Shown here: positions 46,223 to 55,231 of the stretch, one piece after another
Layout: every line of letters begins with the position of its first letter
Numbering within the stretch: position 1 is the stretch's first letter
Source of the DNA: Neorickettsia helminthoeca str. Oregon
GTDB lineage: Bacteria; Pseudomonadota; Alphaproteobacteria; Rickettsiales; Anaplasmataceae
Assembly: GCF_000632985.1 (NCBI RefSeq)
Contig: NZ_CP007481.1
Span: 434,001 to 498,000 of the forward strand
Length of the DNA stretch: 64,000 nt
Direction of reading: 5' to 3'
Notes under the pieces: model-generated
Seen by the model: the letters and a program-made list of their open reading frames with translations, nothing else
Told to the model about the DNA's origin: nothing
The model's database searches: none
Position numbers and translations under genes: made by a program

Positions 46223-47215
46223 CTATAAGTATTGATTAATCGACACCACTAAGTCTCCTAGAATTTCCTTAACTGTACGCTCATATTTAACAAGTCCAAC
46301 CACCTCCCCGACCATGACTGATCCCTTGTCTACATCACCATCGATGACGGCGCGACGCAGACTACCGGCCCAAAATTTTTCTATTCCAAGCTGCGCCTCG
46401 TCTTTTGAGATCAGGCCGGAATCAAATTTATGAAGCACTTCCTTTTGAAACTCCATGAACTCCATTGTGGCACTGTTTTTCAAAGATCGGACAGGGATAA
46501 CCGTAAGCCTCGGATCCAGTTGCACAGAAACAACTGTATCATGAGATGAAGCACCGATACACTTTTCCTTGAATTTAGGATGCGCTATTGACTCCTTGGC
46601 GCATGCAAACAACGTTCCAACTTGGCACCCGGATGCACCCATATCCACGTAGCTTTTGACTATACTACTACTACCTATTCCACCAGCAACGAAAATCGGG
46701 ACATCTTGACACTCCGGTAGAATCTCCTGTGCTAGAACAGAAGTACTTACCCTAGAAATATGTCCGCCCGCCTCTCTCCCCTCTATTATTAGTGCGCTAA
46801 CGCCGAGTCTACACATCTTTTTCGCAACCGAGAGAGATGGAGCAAACACCATTACCTTGATATCTGCATCCAAGATCAGATTCAGAATCTCCTTAGGCGG
46901 AATACCACCTGCAAGGACGATATGTGTCACTCCAGATTGCTTACAAACACTTATTAGGTCCCTTATCTGCGGGTGCATAAGAATCAAATTCACACCAAAT
47001 GGATTCCCGCCCACAAGGCCTTGCGTTAGGTGTATCTCTGTCTCCAGCTGTTCCGGCTCCATCGCAGAACAGGCAATCACGCCGAAGGCGCCTTCATTTG
47101 AAATCGCAGAGACCAGTCTATGCTCAGAAATCCAACTCATTGCGCCACCCATTATGGAATACTTAGTTCCAAGGAACTTTCTTCCGCGATTCCACAGCTC
47201 TGCAATATGGGACAT
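46223..47215 (-). CDS. FMN-dependent oxidoreductase, nitronate monooxygenase / FabK-like
   Basis: A 330-residue TIM-barrel flavoprotein. GTKYSIMGGAMSWISEHRLV and AISNEGAFGVIAC are the N-terminal family features. ALIIEGREAGGHISRVST is the flavin/His loop, and IFVAGGIGSSSIVKSYVDMG with GCQVGTLFACAKES binds the phosphate. The same fold serves 2-nitropropane dioxygenases and the enoyl-ACP reductase FabK, and sequence reading alone does not decide between them. ATG 47215 is chosen; the codon before it would be TTG. Confidence 0.82.
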   Translation of the reverse strand: MSHIAELWNRGRKFLGTKYSIMGGAMSWISEHRLVSAISNEGAFGVIACSAMEPEQLETEIHLTQGLVGGNPFGVNLILMHPQIRDLISVCKQSGVTHIVLAGGIPPKEILNLILDADIKVMVFAPSLSVAKKMCRLGVSALIIEGREAGGHISRVSTSVLAQEILPECQDVPIFVAGGIGSSSIVKSYVDMGASGCQVGTLFACAKESIAHPKFKEKCIGASSHDTVVSVQLDPRLTVIPVRSLKNSATMEFMEFQKEVLHKFDSGLISKDEAQLGIEKFWAGSLRRAVIDGDVDKGSVMVGEVVGLVKYERTVKEILGDLVVSINQYL

Positions 47216-47422
47216 CAATCACTCGCTCGCCTTGCTCTGCGGATATTCTTTCATAGCACTATTAACATTGCAATATCTATTTTTCATCAGCTAGAATTTT
47301 CTTCTTCAGCAACTATCGAACATTTTCGCAAAGATATATAAGACAGGGAAGCAATATCAGATATATTCATCGGACCTTTGAATGTGATAGAGTTAGAACA
47401 GTCGTCTGTTTAGAACCAGTCT

Positions 47423-48352
47423 GTGTTTAGAAATATTGTTTCCTCTCTAAAGAACTCGATCGAAAAAAGTAAAGAGTATTTGTCCAGCGGTATTGATCGT
47501 ATTTTCGTGAAAGAGAAGATCAATGACTCAACTATAGAAGAGCTGGAGGAGCTATTATTATCCGCTGACATCGGATCAACGGTCACTGATAAAATCATCA
47601 TGGAGGTACGAAAGATCAAAGTAAGCGATGGTGAGTCGCTTAGGCAGGTAAAAAGCGTGACATCCAAACAAATAATCAGAATATTAGAACCCGTGGAAAA
47701 GAGCTTTGCTGTCACTGGAGTCACACCACAAGTAATCGTGTTTTGCGGTATCAATGGTAATGGTAAAACTACTACAATAGGGAAGCTATCGTATAAGCTA
47801 CAACAAGAAGGAAAAAAAGTAATGATTGCAGCATGCGACCTTTTCAGGGCTGCTGCCGTAGAACAATTACGTGTATGGGCTGAACGCTCGTCTGCTCTAT
47901 TTTTTTCTGATGAGACAAGTAAAAGCGCCTCAAGCACGGCGTATAGAGCGCTGGAAAAAGCAATAGATGAGAGAGTCGATATACTCATAATAGACACATC
48001 TGGGAGACTCCACACACATAATGAGTTAATGGAGGAACTCAAAAAGATATGTAGAGTACTTTCAAAGCTCATCCCGAATGCTCCACATGAAGTGATCTTA
48101 GCTCTTGACGCTAGCACTGGGCAAAACGCACTGAGTCAGGTAAAAATTTTCAAGGAAACAGTGAATCTCACTGGCCTTGTCGTAACAAAGCTTGATGGAA
48201 CCTCAAAGGGAGGAGTGATAGTCGCATTAGCAGAGAAACATCCCGAACTTGGTATCTACTTCATAGGTACCGGGGAGAAAATTACTGACTTACAGGAATT
48301 CTCAGCAGCTGACTTCGCAACTAGCCTCCTCGAGGTTGATGTACAGTCATAG
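47423..48352 (+). CDS. ftsY: Signal recognition particle receptor FtsY
   Basis: Membrane-associated GTPase that docks the SRP-ribosome complex. The NG core only: N domain ISIGSS-type helix (STIEELEELLLSADIGSTVT), Walker A GINGNGKTTTIGKL, CDLFRAAAVEQLRVWAE, DTSGRLHTHNEL, TKLDGTSKGG and the closing GTGEKITDLQEFSA. At 309 residues it lacks the long acidic A domain of E. coli FtsY. The only in-frame start after the preceding TAG is GTG 47423, with no clear ribosome site. Confidence 0.95.
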   Translation: MFRNIVSSLKNSIEKSKEYLSSGIDRIFVKEKINDSTIEELEELLLSADIGSTVTDKIIMEVRKIKVSDGESLRQVKSVTSKQIIRILEPVEKSFAVTGVTPQVIVFCGINGNGKTTTIGKLSYKLQQEGKKVMIAACDLFRAAAVEQLRVWAERSSALFFSDETSKSASSTAYRALEKAIDERVDILIIDTSGRLHTHNELMEELKKICRVLSKLIPNAPHEVILALDASTGQNALSQVKIFKETVNLTGLVVTKLDGTSKGGVIVALAEKHPELGIYFIGTGEKITDLQEFSAADFATSLLEVDVQS

Positions 48353-48417
48353 ATCAGCTTTCCTTCAGTAGATCCATTTTCACTGACACTACTGCCTACA
48401 TCCAGCGACGAAGTAGC

Positions 48418-49068
48418 TTACTTTCCTTGATCTACCCTACCTCGCATTACTAGATATATCTCTCTGGAGGCCTTTCTACTGGAGTTTGGCTTAAAGTATT
48501 CTACTTTTTTGAATTTTTTCTTAAGTAAGCGTATTAACTCATATTCATCCTCACTGCCTTTTAGAATTTTCATCACTACTGATCCATCTCCTTTCAGATA
48601 CTTCCTAGCATAATCCAGAACTACTCTTGAAAGCCTGATAGAAGCAATACTATCAGTAGCACTGCTTCCCGAAGCATTCGGAGCTAGGTCAGAGAGAACT
48701 AAATCGAATTTACTACTATTCAAATACTCATCCAGCACTGATGCTTGAGCCTCAATATCAAGCTTTAGGAATTCAACGCCTGATATCGGATCCATTTCCG
48801 TGAGATCAGCTGCCACAATTCTACCAGTACCATCAAGAATCTGAGAAATAACTTGCGTCCACCCACCAGGTGCACTTCCTAGCTCAAGTACACTCGAGCC
48901 CTTTTGTATAACTGTAAACTTTTCATTTATTTCAAGAAGCTTATATGATGCCCGGGACCTATAGTTATCACTTCTTGCTTTCCTTACAAACGGGTCATTA
49001 ATGTGTCTATACAGCCATCGATTGGAAGATAACTTCCTACTTTTTGGAGATCTGAGCCTATTTTTCAC
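48418..49068 (-). CDS. rlmE: 23S rRNA 2'-O-methyltransferase RlmE (FtsJ/RrmJ)
   Basis: Methylates U2552 in the 23S A-loop late in 50S assembly. The catalytic K-D-K-E set is visible: Lys in RSRASYKLLEI, Asp in VLSDLAPNASG, Lys in VVMKILKG and Glu in SREIYLVMRG. The SAM site is VLELGSAPGGWTQVI. At 216 residues it is normal length. It starts inside the end of tmk (11-bp overlap). Confidence 0.94.
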   Translation of the reverse strand: MKNRLRSPKSRKLSSNRWLYRHINDPFVRKARSDNYRSRASYKLLEINEKFTVIQKGSSVLELGSAPGGWTQVISQILDGTGRIVAADLTEMDPISGVEFLKLDIEAQASVLDEYLNSSKFDLVLSDLAPNASGSSATDSIASIRLSRVVLDYARKYLKGDGSVVMKILKGSEDEYELIRLLKKKFKKVEYFKPNSSRKASREIYLVMRGRVDQGK

Positions 49069-49642
49069 TTATCTTTTGTTGAACCACTTTTACAATTTCA
49101 CTGTGAGTCTGATTGATTCCCATGCGGTTGATCAGGTGAATATTATCATATTGTCTTGCAATTTCTTCATAGCCATTCAGAACCCTATTGAAGTAGTCTT
49201 CTGACATTCGTTCGAAATTGTCTCTACCGACTCGTCTTTTCCTTGGTGGAGCTAGTAAGATTGTCAGATCTACATCTATAATACATCCCAACATCTTATG
49301 TAGATCCAAGATCATTTGAGGGTCTATTCCCTCTCCATAGCCCTGGTACGCTAATGTGGAGTAGATAAAACGATCACAGATAACGACCTTACCACGTTCC
49401 AGTGCAGGAAATATGACCTTATTACAATGTTCGATACGTGCAGCAATAATCAGTAGGAGTCTGGATAAAGGGTCCAGAGTAGAATCATGTAATATCACAG
49501 ATCTGAATTTCTCAGCAGAAGGCGTACCACCTGGTTCCCTAGTGCAAATACAAGGAAAACCTCTATTTCTAAGGAAGTCTTCTAGACGCCGCATCTGAGT
49601 ACTTTTGCCAGCCCCATCGACACCTTCGAAAACTATAAACAT
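49058..49642 (-). CDS. tmk: Thymidylate kinase
   Basis: Phosphorylates dTMP to dTDP. P-loop FEGVDGAGKSTQ (near residue 5), dTMP-binding CTREPGGTP, catalytic DRFIYSTLAYQGYG, and an Arg-containing lid (PPRKRRVGRDNFER). The 194-residue length is slightly short but complete. Upstream of and coupled to rlmE. Confidence 0.95.
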   Translation of the reverse strand: MFIVFEGVDGAGKSTQMRRLEDFLRNRGFPCICTREPGGTPSAEKFRSVILHDSTLDPLSRLLLIIAARIEHCNKVIFPALERGKVVICDRFIYSTLAYQGYGEGIDPQMILDLHKMLGCIIDVDLTILLAPPRKRRVGRDNFERMSEDYFNRVLNGYEEIARQYDNIHLINRMGINQTHSEIVKVVQQKISEK

Positions 49643-49741
49643 CTAGAAAACCCTCTATCTAAAACAGGAATAAAGCCTCGAATCAGAAATAACTCACGCG
49701 AGACTACCACTAACACAGTGACGATGAAATCCTCAGCTATA

Positions 49742-50998
49742 TCATACCTTTAATAAAAGTCTTTCTGGATTTTCTACATACTCCTTAACACGAACAAGAA
49801 AGCTAACAGCTTCTTTTCCATCGACTATCCTGTGATCATAAGACAATGCGAGATACATCATAGGTCGCACAAGAATCTGACCATTTATCACGACTGCCCT
49901 CTCTTTGATTGCATGCATACCCAGTATTCCAGACTGTGGAGGATTAATAATTGGCGTCGACATCAACGATCCGTAAATACCGCCATTCGAGATAGTGAAA
50001 CTACCTCTTTGCATATCATCTGGTTGTATTTTACCATCTCTTGCTTTCTTCCCATACTCCAGTATTGCCTTTTCGATTCCAGCAAAAGAAAGATCCTGTG
50101 CATTCCTTATCACTGGAACAACTAACCCATTTTTACTCCCTACTGCTACACCGATATTATAGTAATCCTTATATACTATGTCGGTATCACGGATCTCAGC
50201 ATTAATTTCCGGGAATTCTTCTAATCCCAGAATAACAGCCTTAACGAAAAAAGACATGAATCCCAATTTCACTCCATGAATCTTCTCGAAAGTATCCTTA
50301 TACTGCTTTCTTATCTGCATGACATTTCCCATGTCCACTTCATTGAAAGTAGTCAGCATTGCGGCAGTGTTTTGAGATTCTTTTAGTCTGTAAGCGATCT
50401 TCTGTCTTAGCTTCGACATCGGAACAATTCTTTCAGGGAATTCCACAGTATGGCCTCCATCTTGATCTTTTTTGAGAGTAGGAGGCTGTGCTTGAGTATG
50501 GACACCTTTAGCAAGACGATTTAGTACATCTTCTTTTGTTATTCTGCCGCCCTTACCTGTAGCAATTATATCAGACGCTGATAAAGCATTATTCGCCATG
50601 AGTACTTTAGCCGCAGGTGCATCCTGCTTGGAACAAAGTACAAATTCGACTGGAGCACTTTGAATTATAGGTTCTACACTTTCATTTTTTCCCACACTTT
50701 GCTCTATAGGTGCAGAACTATTAATATTCGTTGCATACGAAGCACTAGTTTTTGGAAGTGTCACATTATCATCAATAGTTGCCAAGATATCATCTGGACT
50801 TACATTATCACCTACCATCACCTTGATCTCCCTTAATATGCCTGTAGCTGGAGAAGGAATTTCCATAGAAGCTTTATCAGTTTCAAGTTCAAAGAGTAAT
50901 TCATCTGCTTGGACCGGATCTCCAATATTCTTGACGATTTTTGCGACGGATGCTTCGGCAATTGATTCACCCATTCTAGGTACAACGACTTCTTTCAT
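49742..50998 (-). CDS. sucB: 2-oxoglutarate dehydrogenase E2, dihydrolipoyl succinyltransferase
   Basis: Transfers succinyl from lipoamide to CoA in the TCA cycle. Lipoyl domain with Lys in [18 protein letters not shown], a polar linker, an E3-binding domain ([20 protein letters not shown]), and a catalytic acyltransferase core ending [13 protein letters not shown] (HxxxDG). ATG 50998 ([13 protein letters not shown]) is preferred over a TTG nine codons upstream. Together with gdhB and sdhB it marks glutamate-fuelled TCA respiration. Its upstream region holds the 51.15-51.25-kb palindrome array. Confidence 0.95.
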   Translation of the reverse strand: MKEVVVPRMGESIAEASVAKIVKNIGDPVQADELLFELETDKASMEIPSPATGILREIKVMVGDNVSPDDILATIDDNVTLPKTSASYATNINSSAPIEQSVGKNESVEPIIQSAPVEFVLCSKQDAPAAKVLMANNALSASDIIATGKGGRITKEDVLNRLAKGVHTQAQPPTLKKDQDGGHTVEFPERIVPMSKLRQKIAYRLKESQNTAAMLTTFNEVDMGNVMQIRKQYKDTFEKIHGVKLGFMSFFVKAVILGLEEFPEINAEIRDTDIVYKDYYNIGVAVGSKNGLVVPVIRNAQDLSFAGIEKAILEYGKKARDGKIQPDDMQRGSFTISNGGIYGSLMSTPIINPPQSGILGMHAIKERAVVINGQILVRPMMYLALSYDHRIVDGKEAVSFLVRVKEYVENPERLLLKV

Positions 50999-51148
50999 AG
51001 TTTGTGATGCAGATTGATTTTCCAATTAGTTATTCGAGCTAATTATAAACCCACTCCCGATTAATAGACATATCCTAGATTCTACAGTCTGTCATTACAT
51101 ATTTGATGCTGGATTTAAAATTATTACACAACTAATGTTTTGAAATGA

Positions 51149-51251
51149 AACATCATCAATGTAATAAAAATTGGATAACATCATGAATTGTAATAGCAAG
51201 ATAACATTAGTAATGTAATGAAATCTATAAAACATCACATGATGTAATAAC
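51149..51251. promoter_or_regulatory. Four-unit array of imperfect palindromes between sucB and pmbA
   Basis: Units start (aacat/aaca) at 51150, 51178, 51204 and 51232, spaced 28, 26 and 28 bp. Each has the form ACATnA...TnATGT followed by AAT. Unit 3 is a perfect ACATTA-G-TAATGT palindrome and unit 4 is ACATCA-CA-TGATGT; units 1 and 2 are degenerate. The array fills the 306-bp gap between the divergent starts and looks like a multi-site operator for a dimeric DNA-binding protein. No gene is seen in the gap. Confidence 0.6.
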
Positions 51252-51304
51252 GCAATGATTGAGAACTAAGAGTTTGGCTATTACCCTCTTTAATTGAAAT
51301 TCAA

Positions 51305-52636
51305 ATGATACTTGGAATGAAAACCGAAGAATGCATAACCTATATACTGAACGAAGCACATCGAAAAAATTGTCAGGCCGATGTTTTAGTTTCAAAGATT
51401 GAAAACATCATCGTAAATACAAGAAACCTCGTAGTAGAAAAACTCGAAGAGTCATCATTTTCTGGTCTTACATTCAGACTAATCAAGGATAAAAGAAGTA
51501 CATCAGTTCAGTGCAATACCTCAGCGAATCTGAAACAGATGTTCTCACGTGCACTTGAATCGCTCGAGCATGTACCTGAAGATCAATATATTTCGCTGCC
51601 AGAACATAGCCACCATGTCAGCAACACAGGGAATATTTCCGACAATATTGGCATAGCTGATATATTGAAGGAACTGGCAATCAAAACTGAACAATCTGCC
51701 TACTCAGAAGGAAAGCTCAAAACAACAGAAAAAATAGAGTTCGAAGCAAAGACAATAGAAAAAATCCTCGCTAATACCAATGGATTCTTTGGGACATTTG
51801 ACACGCAGATCTTCTCTGGAGCAGTAACAGTGGTCGCCGAAGCAGAAGGAAATTTGAATTCGGGATTTTCATATCTCTCAAGCAATATATTAACAGATCT
51901 AAATCCTAATGAATTGGGAAAAGAGGCGGCAAAAAGGGCTTTTGAAGGGCTGAAACCCCGAAAGATACAAACGTGCAAACGAGAGGTAATATTTGATTTC
52001 AGATGTGCTTCGAACTTTCTGAGTAATTTTGGAGATTTCCTTAGTGGAGCATCTGTAGCACGTTCAGCGACCTTTCTAAAGGATCAGATGGAGCAATCAA
52101 TACTTCCAAGGAGTATAAGTATATTCAATAATCCGCTGGGCGAGCAATGTAGAATTAAAACTTCAGATTTTGACGATGAGGGAAATACTACTATTAACAA
52201 GCTTCCATTAGTCGAAAACGGTGTTCTAAAACGCTGGATACTAGATCAATATAACGCAAACAAACTCAATCTACCTCCAAATGGTCTTGGAAAGCGCAGC
52301 TTAAACGGCTCTATTTACCCTTCTATCACAAACATCTATTTGGAAAGCACAGATGACATCTCAGAAGCTGAGCTTATCTCTCAAGTAAAGGAAGGTCTGT
52401 ACGTGACAAATTTATTCAGCTGTGGAGTCAATCCAATTACTGGCGACTACAGTCAGGGAGTCCAAGGCGTATGGATTGAGAATGGTGAACTATCTTTTCC
52501 GGTAAGTGAAATAACCATAGCTGGAAAGCTAATAGATGTCTTCAAAGAAATGGTTGCAGCGAATAATCTAAAATTTTTTGGAAGATCAAATTCTCCATCA
52601 CTTTTTCTGGGAAAAATGATGATCAGCGGCATATAA
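51305..52636 (+). CDS. pmbA: TldD/PmbA family metalloprotease subunit (TldE)
   Basis: PmbA/TldE pairs with TldD in a peptidase that degrades unfolded peptides and matures some modified peptides. Features: an N-terminal helical/strand domain (LTFRLIKDKRSTSVQC), central PRKIQTCKREVIFDF-type segment, and the strongly conserved C-terminus GVNPITGDYSQGVQGVWIEN with ELSFPVSEITIAGKL. The HExxH of TldD is absent, as expected for PmbA. 443 residues, full length. The ATG at 51305 is used; ATG 51317 is possible. A 20-bp-stem hairpin follows 18 bp after the stop. Confidence 0.9.
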   Translation: MILGMKTEECITYILNEAHRKNCQADVLVSKIENIIVNTRNLVVEKLEESSFSGLTFRLIKDKRSTSVQCNTSANLKQMFSRALESLEHVPEDQYISLPEHSHHVSNTGNISDNIGIADILKELAIKTEQSAYSEGKLKTTEKIEFEAKTIEKILANTNGFFGTFDTQIFSGAVTVVAEAEGNLNSGFSYLSSNILTDLNPNELGKEAAKRAFEGLKPRKIQTCKREVIFDFRCASNFLSNFGDFLSGASVARSATFLKDQMEQSILPRSISIFNNPLGEQCRIKTSDFDDEGNTTINKLPLVENGVLKRWILDQYNANKLNLPPNGLGKRSLNGSIYPSITNIYLESTDDISEAELISQVKEGLYVTNLFSCGVNPITGDYSQGVQGVWIENGELSFPVSEITIAGKLIDVFKEMVAANNLKFFGRSNSPSLFLGKMMISGI

Positions 52637-52654
52637 CCGCACACAAAACAAATA

Positions 52655-52697
52655 CCCAGATAAAACTAGGTCTTTATAAGACCTAGTTTTATCTGGG
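52655..52697 (+). terminator. Perfect 20-bp-stem hairpin after pmbA
   Basis: cccagataaaactaggtctt and its exact reverse complement enclose a 3-nt loop. It starts 18 bp after the pmbA stop. There is no T-run after it, so it is not a classic intrinsic terminator; it may stop or stabilise the pmbA transcript. The stem is longer than any other palindrome noticed in the window. Confidence 0.55.
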
Positions 52698-52814
52698 ATA
52701 ATTTCATCTTACAATCTAGGGTGTTATCTATCCTACAACAAGAAAGGTGTAGATCCTGTATTCAGGATACTATCAGATTACTTCTACTTCTATATATCAA
52801 ATCCAACTAGTTCA

Positions 52815-52939
52815 AGTATCACTTTAAATAAATCAATAAGACCGAATCTATTTAAAGCGATACTTTAAGTAGATTCGATATAACACCCTTTTCACCAATA
52901 TAATAATGACTACTTTAAATTTCAGACTTTAAATTTCAG
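52815..52939. repeat. Inverted and tandem ACTTTAA repeats upstream of sco1
   Basis: A 16-bp inverted repeat with one mismatch (52815-52830 with 52849-52864), a nested 7-bp pair (52844-52850 with 52870-52876), and a 14-bp perfect tandem repeat actttaaatttcag (52912-52925, 52926-52939). The core ACTTTAA also recurs at 52862 and 52952. The 364-bp gap 52637-53000 otherwise holds only the hairpin and the sco1 promoter. Confidence 0.8.
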
Positions 52940-52948
52940 AAAATTTTT

Positions 52949-52977
52949 TTTACTTTAAGGAAAATTTGAGATATAAT
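52949..52977 (+). promoter_or_regulatory. Promoter of sco1
   Basis: TTTACT (52949-52954), 17-bp spacer, consensus TATAAT (52972-52977), ending 23 bp before the ATG. An ACTTTAA copy overlaps the -35 region, so a factor binding that motif could affect transcription. AAGGA lies before the start. Confidence 0.55.
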
Positions 52978-53000
52978 ATTTTCTTAGCATAAGGAATAAG

Positions 53001-53558
53001 ATGAAGAAAATCTGGCTCGCCTTGAAATTGATGATAGTAGTCTCAATTATTGAATTACCCTATCAAACAATAGCGTTAAATAGGGCAACCACTGTTGCGC
53101 CTGTAGAGATAGGTGGCACTTTCGACCTTACTGATCAAGAAGGGCATCAAGTAACCGAGCAAATACTGAAAGGAAAATATAGTATAGTACTCTTCGGCTT
53201 TAGTAGGTGTCCACATGTCTGTCCAGTACAACTATCAATCCTAGCAAAGAGCTTAGATGCTTCACCTAAACTGCAAGCCATCTTTATCACTCTTGACCCA
53301 AAGCGCGATACAGTAGAAAGACTCGATGAGTTCAGTAAATCATTTCACGAAAGAATTTTAATGCTCACCGGTACTGAGGAAATGATTAAAAAAGTTGTAA
53401 ATGATTACAAGGTATACGTTGAGGCAAATGAAGATCCAGAAAGGTTTAATCACTCGACGATCATGTACCTCATTGGACCAGATGGAAATTACGTAACACA
53501 TTTCACGCCTAGAGATGAGGATGAACTTCTTGCTTACATTAAAGAATATGCTCATTAG
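53001..53558 (+). CDS. sco1: SCO1/SenC copper chaperone for cytochrome oxidase
   Basis: Membrane-anchored thioredoxin-fold protein that delivers copper to the CuA site of cytochrome c oxidase. The N-terminal hydrophobic signal/anchor (IWLALKLMIVVSIIELPYQT) is followed by FDLTDQEGHQVTEQ, the copper motif CPHVCP (CxxxC) in FGFSRCPHVCPVQL, ITLDPKRDT, and the His ligand in FNHSTIMYLIGPDG. The 185-residue length is typical. Confidence 0.93.
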   Translation: MKKIWLALKLMIVVSIIELPYQTIALNRATTVAPVEIGGTFDLTDQEGHQVTEQILKGKYSIVLFGFSRCPHVCPVQLSILAKSLDASPKLQAIFITLDPKRDTVERLDEFSKSFHERILMLTGTEEMIKKVVNDYKVYVEANEDPERFNHSTIMYLIGPDGNYVTHFTPRDEDELLAYIKEYAH

Positions 53559-53629
53559 AAATCATCTAATAAGTGGATTTCGTACGATTGACTACAAGCG
53601 CAGTTTAGTTTAGAATCTCAAGCTGCCGC

Positions 53630-53704
53630 CGGAGTGTAGCACAGCCTGGTTAGTGTGCTTGGTTTGGGACCAAGAGGTCGGGGGTTCGAATCCCTCCACT
53701 CCGA
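53630..53704 (+). tRNA. tRNA-Pro (anticodon TGG)
   Basis: Acceptor CGGAGTG (53630-53636) pairs with CACTCCG (53697-53703), with discriminator A. Anticodon stem CTTGG/CCAAG around TTTGGGA gives anticodon TGG. T-loop TTCGAAT present, short variable loop, no encoded CCA. Ends 18 bp before dnaB. Confidence 0.96.
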
Positions 53705-53722
53705 CACTTTATTACATCTTCC

Positions 53723-55153
53723 TTGCCATTGAATAGTTCCATCCCTGAGCTTCCGAACAACGTCGAAGCAGAACAGTTAATACTCGGGGCTCTACTGACA
53801 AACAATGATGCATATGAGGATATTGAAGAACTTATCTCTCCCTCTTCCTTTTACGTCCCAGCGCACAGGAGGATCTTCGAAATAATTTTACACCTCCGTT
53901 CGAAAGAGCTCGTTGCTAATGCTGTGACACTTAAGAACTACCTTAATTCGAGCAATGAGATAAAGAATGTAGGCGGACAAGAATACATACTTAGCATCAT
54001 AGAGAAGGCAAGTATCATAATTGATATAATGAGCTTAGCTCGCGTGATACAAGATCTCTATCTGAAAAGACAGATCATTCTTTTAGCACAGAGAATGATC
54101 TCAACAGCCTCAGATGAAGAATCAAAAAGTAGTACAAGCGAACAAATAGAGGAAGTTGAGCATTCACTCTATCAGCTTGCAAGTTCTGGTGAATTCGACC
54201 CTACTTGTCTTCACATTTCGAAATCGATTGAGACAGCAATTGAAAGAGCAAAAATCACTTTCAGGACAAAAGCTCCGTTTCAGAATATTTCCACTGGCTT
54301 CAGGGATATAGATAATTTTCTCGGCGGCCTACAAAACTCTGATCTAGTTATCATCGCTGGACGTCCTTCCATGGGGAAAACGTCTTTAGCAATTAGCATG
54401 TCCCTTAGAGTCACCTGTGCATTGGAAAAACAAGGAATGTCCGCCTGTTTTTTTTCCATGGAAATGTCTGCAGACCAAATTGCATCTAGGATGTTATCCG
54501 TTCACTCAGGTGTGGATGCTTTTAGTATCAGGACAGGTAAAAAATTCTCTGAGGAGGGATTACAGAAAGTCATTGAAAGTAGCAAGGAATTATCAAGACT
54601 ACCTCTTTTCATTGATGATACACCGGCTATATCTATTTCAGCCCTACGCACCAAGCTGCGCAGGCTACATAGAAAAACAAAATTGGGCGCTATTTTTGTA
54701 GACTACTTACAGCTCATAAAAGGCTCCAAGGGTTCAGAATTTAATCGTGTACAGGAGGTTTCTGAGATTACTAAAGGCTTGAAGTCCATCGCTAAGGAAT
54801 TGAATGTACCAGTCGTCGCGCTATCACAGCTTTCCCGTTTAGTGGAACAAAGAGATGATAAACGACCACAGTTGTCTGACTTAAGAGAATCTGGATCAAT
54901 TGAGCAAGACGCCGATGTAGTTATGTTTGTCTTCCGGGAGGCTTACTACATGATGAGGAAACAACCTTCGAATGAGGACGAAAACTATGAGAATTGGCAA
55001 TTTAAGATGGATGAGGTCAAGAACAAGGCAGAAATCATCATAGCAAAACAGCGGAATGGTCCAGTTGGGACTGCTCTCTTATTTTTCGATCAGTCCACAA
55101 CAGTTTTCGATGACCTTTCGCTTTTTGATTATGAGTCGGCCAATCACAGATAG
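53723..55153 (+). CDS. dnaB: Replicative DNA helicase DnaB
   Basis: Hexameric 5'-3' helicase of the replication fork. The N-terminal domain opens LPNNVEAEQLILGALL. The RecA-like motor has Walker A GRPSMGKTSLA (near residue 213), FFSMEMSADQIASRM (H1a), Walker B FVDYLQLI, and the arginine-finger region LSQLSRLVEQRDDKRPQLSD with LRESGSIEQDADVV. It closes with IIAKQRNGPVGTALLFF. The start is TTG 53723 (a second TTG two codons later is possible); no ATG is available before the conserved N-terminus. Confidence 0.95.
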   Translation: MPLNSSIPELPNNVEAEQLILGALLTNNDAYEDIEELISPSSFYVPAHRRIFEIILHLRSKELVANAVTLKNYLNSSNEIKNVGGQEYILSIIEKASIIIDIMSLARVIQDLYLKRQIILLAQRMISTASDEESKSSTSEQIEEVEHSLYQLASSGEFDPTCLHISKSIETAIERAKITFRTKAPFQNISTGFRDIDNFLGGLQNSDLVIIAGRPSMGKTSLAISMSLRVTCALEKQGMSACFFSMEMSADQIASRMLSVHSGVDAFSIRTGKKFSEEGLQKVIESSKELSRLPLFIDDTPAISISALRTKLRRLHRKTKLGAIFVDYLQLIKGSKGSEFNRVQEVSEITKGLKSIAKELNVPVVALSQLSRLVEQRDDKRPQLSDLRESGSIEQDADVVMFVFREAYYMMRKQPSNEDENYENWQFKMDEVKNKAEIIIAKQRNGPVGTALLFFDQSTTVFDDLSLFDYESANHR

Positions 55154-55231
55154 AAAGATTTTAATTCCTAAGAATCGCGATAATCTGGTTGATTTTTCTC
55201 CTGAGTGTACTCGGATCTCCAGTTCGTTGTT

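Noticed and set aside
47410-48117. 235-codon open frame on the minus strand
   Set aside because: It lies antisense to ftsY, whose motifs are unambiguous. The frame is Ser/Leu/Phe-rich with no recognisable domain, as expected for a shadow frame.
51149-51251. CRISPR array
   Set aside because: The repeats are short, degenerate and spaced 26-28 bp start to start with ~8-bp spacers. No cas gene is in the window. An operator array fits better.
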